Origin: DAOUBP01 sp964513075
GTDB lineage: Bacteria > Chloroflexota > Anaerolineae > CG2-30-64-16
Reading direction: 5' to 3'
NCBI GenBank assembly: GCA_964513075.1
Contig: CAZELR010000008.1
Location: 1 to 64,000, forward strand
Length of the DNA stretch: 64,000 nt
Shown piece after piece: positions 62,380 to 64,000 of the stretch. Both the position numbers and the translations under genes were made by a program. A model generated the notes under the pieces. That model saw only the letters and a program-made list of their open reading frames with translations. It was not told where the DNA came from and made no database searches. Within the stretch, counting starts at the first letter, position 1, and each line of letters starts with the position of its first letter.

Positions 62380-64000
62380 TGAAGAGCGACCTGATCATGG
62401 CTGTCAACCAGATCTGCGTGGAAAAAGATCTGCCGCGCGATGTCATCATGGGAGCCATCGAGGAAGCCCTGGTGCATGCCTATCGGCGGAACTATGCCAG
62501 TAACACAGCAGAGGCCAAGGTGGAGATCGACGCGACCAGCGGCGATCTACGCATCTTCTGCCAAAGAACAGTGGTAGAGTCTGTGCAAGACCCCATCACC
62601 GAAGTCAGCCTGGCCGATGCACGCAAACTTGACCGCACAGCCGAAATCGGAAGTACTGTGCTTGAAGAACGCGATCCCGCGGGCTTCGGCCGTATTGCCG
62701 CGCAAACAGCCAAACAGGTCATCTTGCAGCGTATCCATGAAGCCGAGCGAGATGCCTTGTACGATCACTTCCACGAGCGCGAAGGCGAGCTGATTACCGG
62801 CGCCGTACAGAACATCGAGTACCGCTCCAATCAGGTCACCATCACGCTGGGCAAGAAGGCCGAGGGCATTTTAGCTGCCGAAGATCAGCTGCCCAATGAT
62901 CGTTACCGTGTTGGCCAGAACGTGCGCTGCTTGCTCGCCGAAGTGTCCAAGGGCGCGCGCGGCCCGCAGATTCGCCTATCGCGCACCCATCGCAACATGC
63001 TGCGCCGCCTGCTGGAACGCGAGATCCCGGAGATTTACAACGGCACGGTGGAGATCAAAAGCATTGCCCGCGAGCCGGGCCAGCGATCCAAAGTTGCCGT
63101 GGGAGCCAGCCAGCCCGGCATCGATCCGGTAGGTTCGTGCGTAGGCCTGCGCGGCACGCGCATCCAGAATATCGTCGATGAATTGATGGGCGAAAAGATC
63201 GACATTGTGGAATGGTCGAGCGATGTCCGCCAGTTCATCAGCAACGCCCTGAGTCCTGCACGCCCCACCGACACCATCCTGATGGAAGAAGGCGATGTTC
63301 GCACCGCAGTCGTGATCGTACCCGATCGCCAACTTTCGCTGGCCATCGGTAAAGAGGGCCAGAACGCGCGCCTGGCTGCCAAGCTGACCGGGTGGCGCAT
63401 TGACATCAAGAGTGAAACCGAGTCCAGCACGGAGGGCATCGCCGAGATTAAGCGCCAACAGTTGCAGGCGATGAAGCAGCGCACGCTTGAAGCTAAGGTG
63501 GCCGCGCTGCCGCCGAGCGACGACCTGCTCAGTCGTGCCGAGTGGCTGCTGCAGGAGAAGGATAGGACCTCCATGACACTGGACGAGGCGGCGCGCAAGC
63601 TGGTCGAAGTCGAAGCCGAAAAGCAAAAGGCGCCAGGCCCGCTCGTGGCCGAAGAGCTGGTTGCGCCGGAGATCACGCCCAGCAGCGAGGCCGTTGCCGC
63701 GGAGCTCCCCGTCGAATCCGCCGCGGCCGCAGAAGTTGTCGCCGAGACAGCCGCGCCCGAAGCGCCGGCTGCTGAGGTGCAACCCGAGGCCGAAGTTCAG
63801 CCGGCGATCTTTGCAGGGGCGGAAGCCGCGGAGTATCCGGAGTACGCCGGCGAGGTCGAGACCACCGACCAGGACGAAGGTGTGGATGGCAAGAAACCGG
63901 AGAAACGCGGCAGCAAAAAGGACAGCAAGAAGCGCGAGCTGGTCTTCGACGAGACTCTGGGCCAAGTTGTTGCCCGGCGCAAGCGCAAGCCCAGCCGCGA
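62380..64000 (+). CDS. nusA: Transcription termination/antitermination factor NusA (3' end beyond window)
   Basis: At least 540 aa; runs off the right edge. Binds RNA polymerase and nascent RNA to modulate pausing, termination and antitermination. The N-terminal domain (MKSDLIMAVNQICVEKDLPR; VIMGAIEEALVHAYRRNYAS) is followed by S1 (about 130-205: GELITGAVQNIEYRSNQVTI) and the tandem KH domains (VGSCVGLRGTRIQNIVDELM; LAIGKEGQNARLAAKLTGW). After these is a long Glu/Ala/Pro-rich acidic extension and a Lys-rich end, longer than typical NusA. AGGAG lies about 12 nt upstream. No rimP precedes it, unlike the usual rimP-nusA order. Confidence 0.95.

Overview
The window is GC-rich, densely coded, and has few long gaps. 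Several things point to a Chloroflexota bacterium (Anaerolineae/Caldilineae-like): the alaS, ruvX, mltG order, an ECF sigma factor next to DUF5667/DUF5666-type proteins, FG-GAP, CARDB, PA14 and LysM surface proteins with Thr/Pro-rich linkers, and a phage-tail-like island with a DUF6519 protein. This assignment is inferred from gene content; there is no rRNA here to test it. I saw no rRNA, tRNA, CRISPR array or complete insertion sequence.

Layout. 0.2-11.6 kb: a pyrimidine-nucleoside phosphorylase gene, then a minus-strand housekeeping operon (alaS, a membrane protein with a baseplate-J-like domain, ruvX, mltG, a solitary substrate-binding lipoprotein), then a LysM-PA14 secreted protein, an NTF2-like protein and a MATE exporter. 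11.8-14.3 kb: two copper-chaperone lipoproteins (SCO1/SenC and PCuAC) and an M20 peptidase on the plus strand.

14.3-37.0 kb: one minus-strand operon of 18 tightly spaced genes encoding a contractile injection system of the extracellular (eCIS, Afp/PVC/MAC-like) type. In transcription order: sheath, inner tube, zinc-ribbon protein, an IGRIEVRA-motif protein, a DUF4255/Pvc16 cap protein, an AAA+ ATPase, a 100-aa protein, two unassigned proteins (288 and 481 aa, possible cargo), a CIS-tube initiator, a LysM protein, a gpD-like hub, a gpV spike, a PAAR-like tip, gp25, two baseplate-J proteins, a tail-protein-I/beta-helix protein and a DUF6519 protein. There are no capsid, terminase, holin or integrase genes. 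Directly upstream on the same strand, but separated by a terminator, is a two-gene unit: a membrane-anchored CHAT (caspase-like) protein and an SH3b lipoprotein. This CHAT + eCIS arrangement is the most interesting part of the window.

40.9-51.7 kb: a class V aminotransferase, an FG-GAP/BACON-like secreted protein, a YbaK deacylase, a Sir2 deacylase, a CDP-alcohol phosphatidyltransferase, an ECF sigma factor translationally coupled to a DUF5667/DUF5666 membrane protein, a second DUF5666-like secreted protein, and an orphan IS630-type HTH protein. 52.0-64.0 kb: formate-THF ligase, FmdB zinc ribbon, a MacB-like ABC operon with a CARDB protein and a Yip1-like protein, tgt, uppP, a PstS-like lipoprotein, and the 5' part of nusA, which runs off the end.

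Regulatory signals are unusually readable. At least seven sigma70-like promoters can be placed, and three have palindromes at or near the start site or the -35 box. A family of intergenic hairpins with compensatory base changes acts as terminators. Coordinates and motifs were read by eye; family names rest on recognising motifs, not on a database search.
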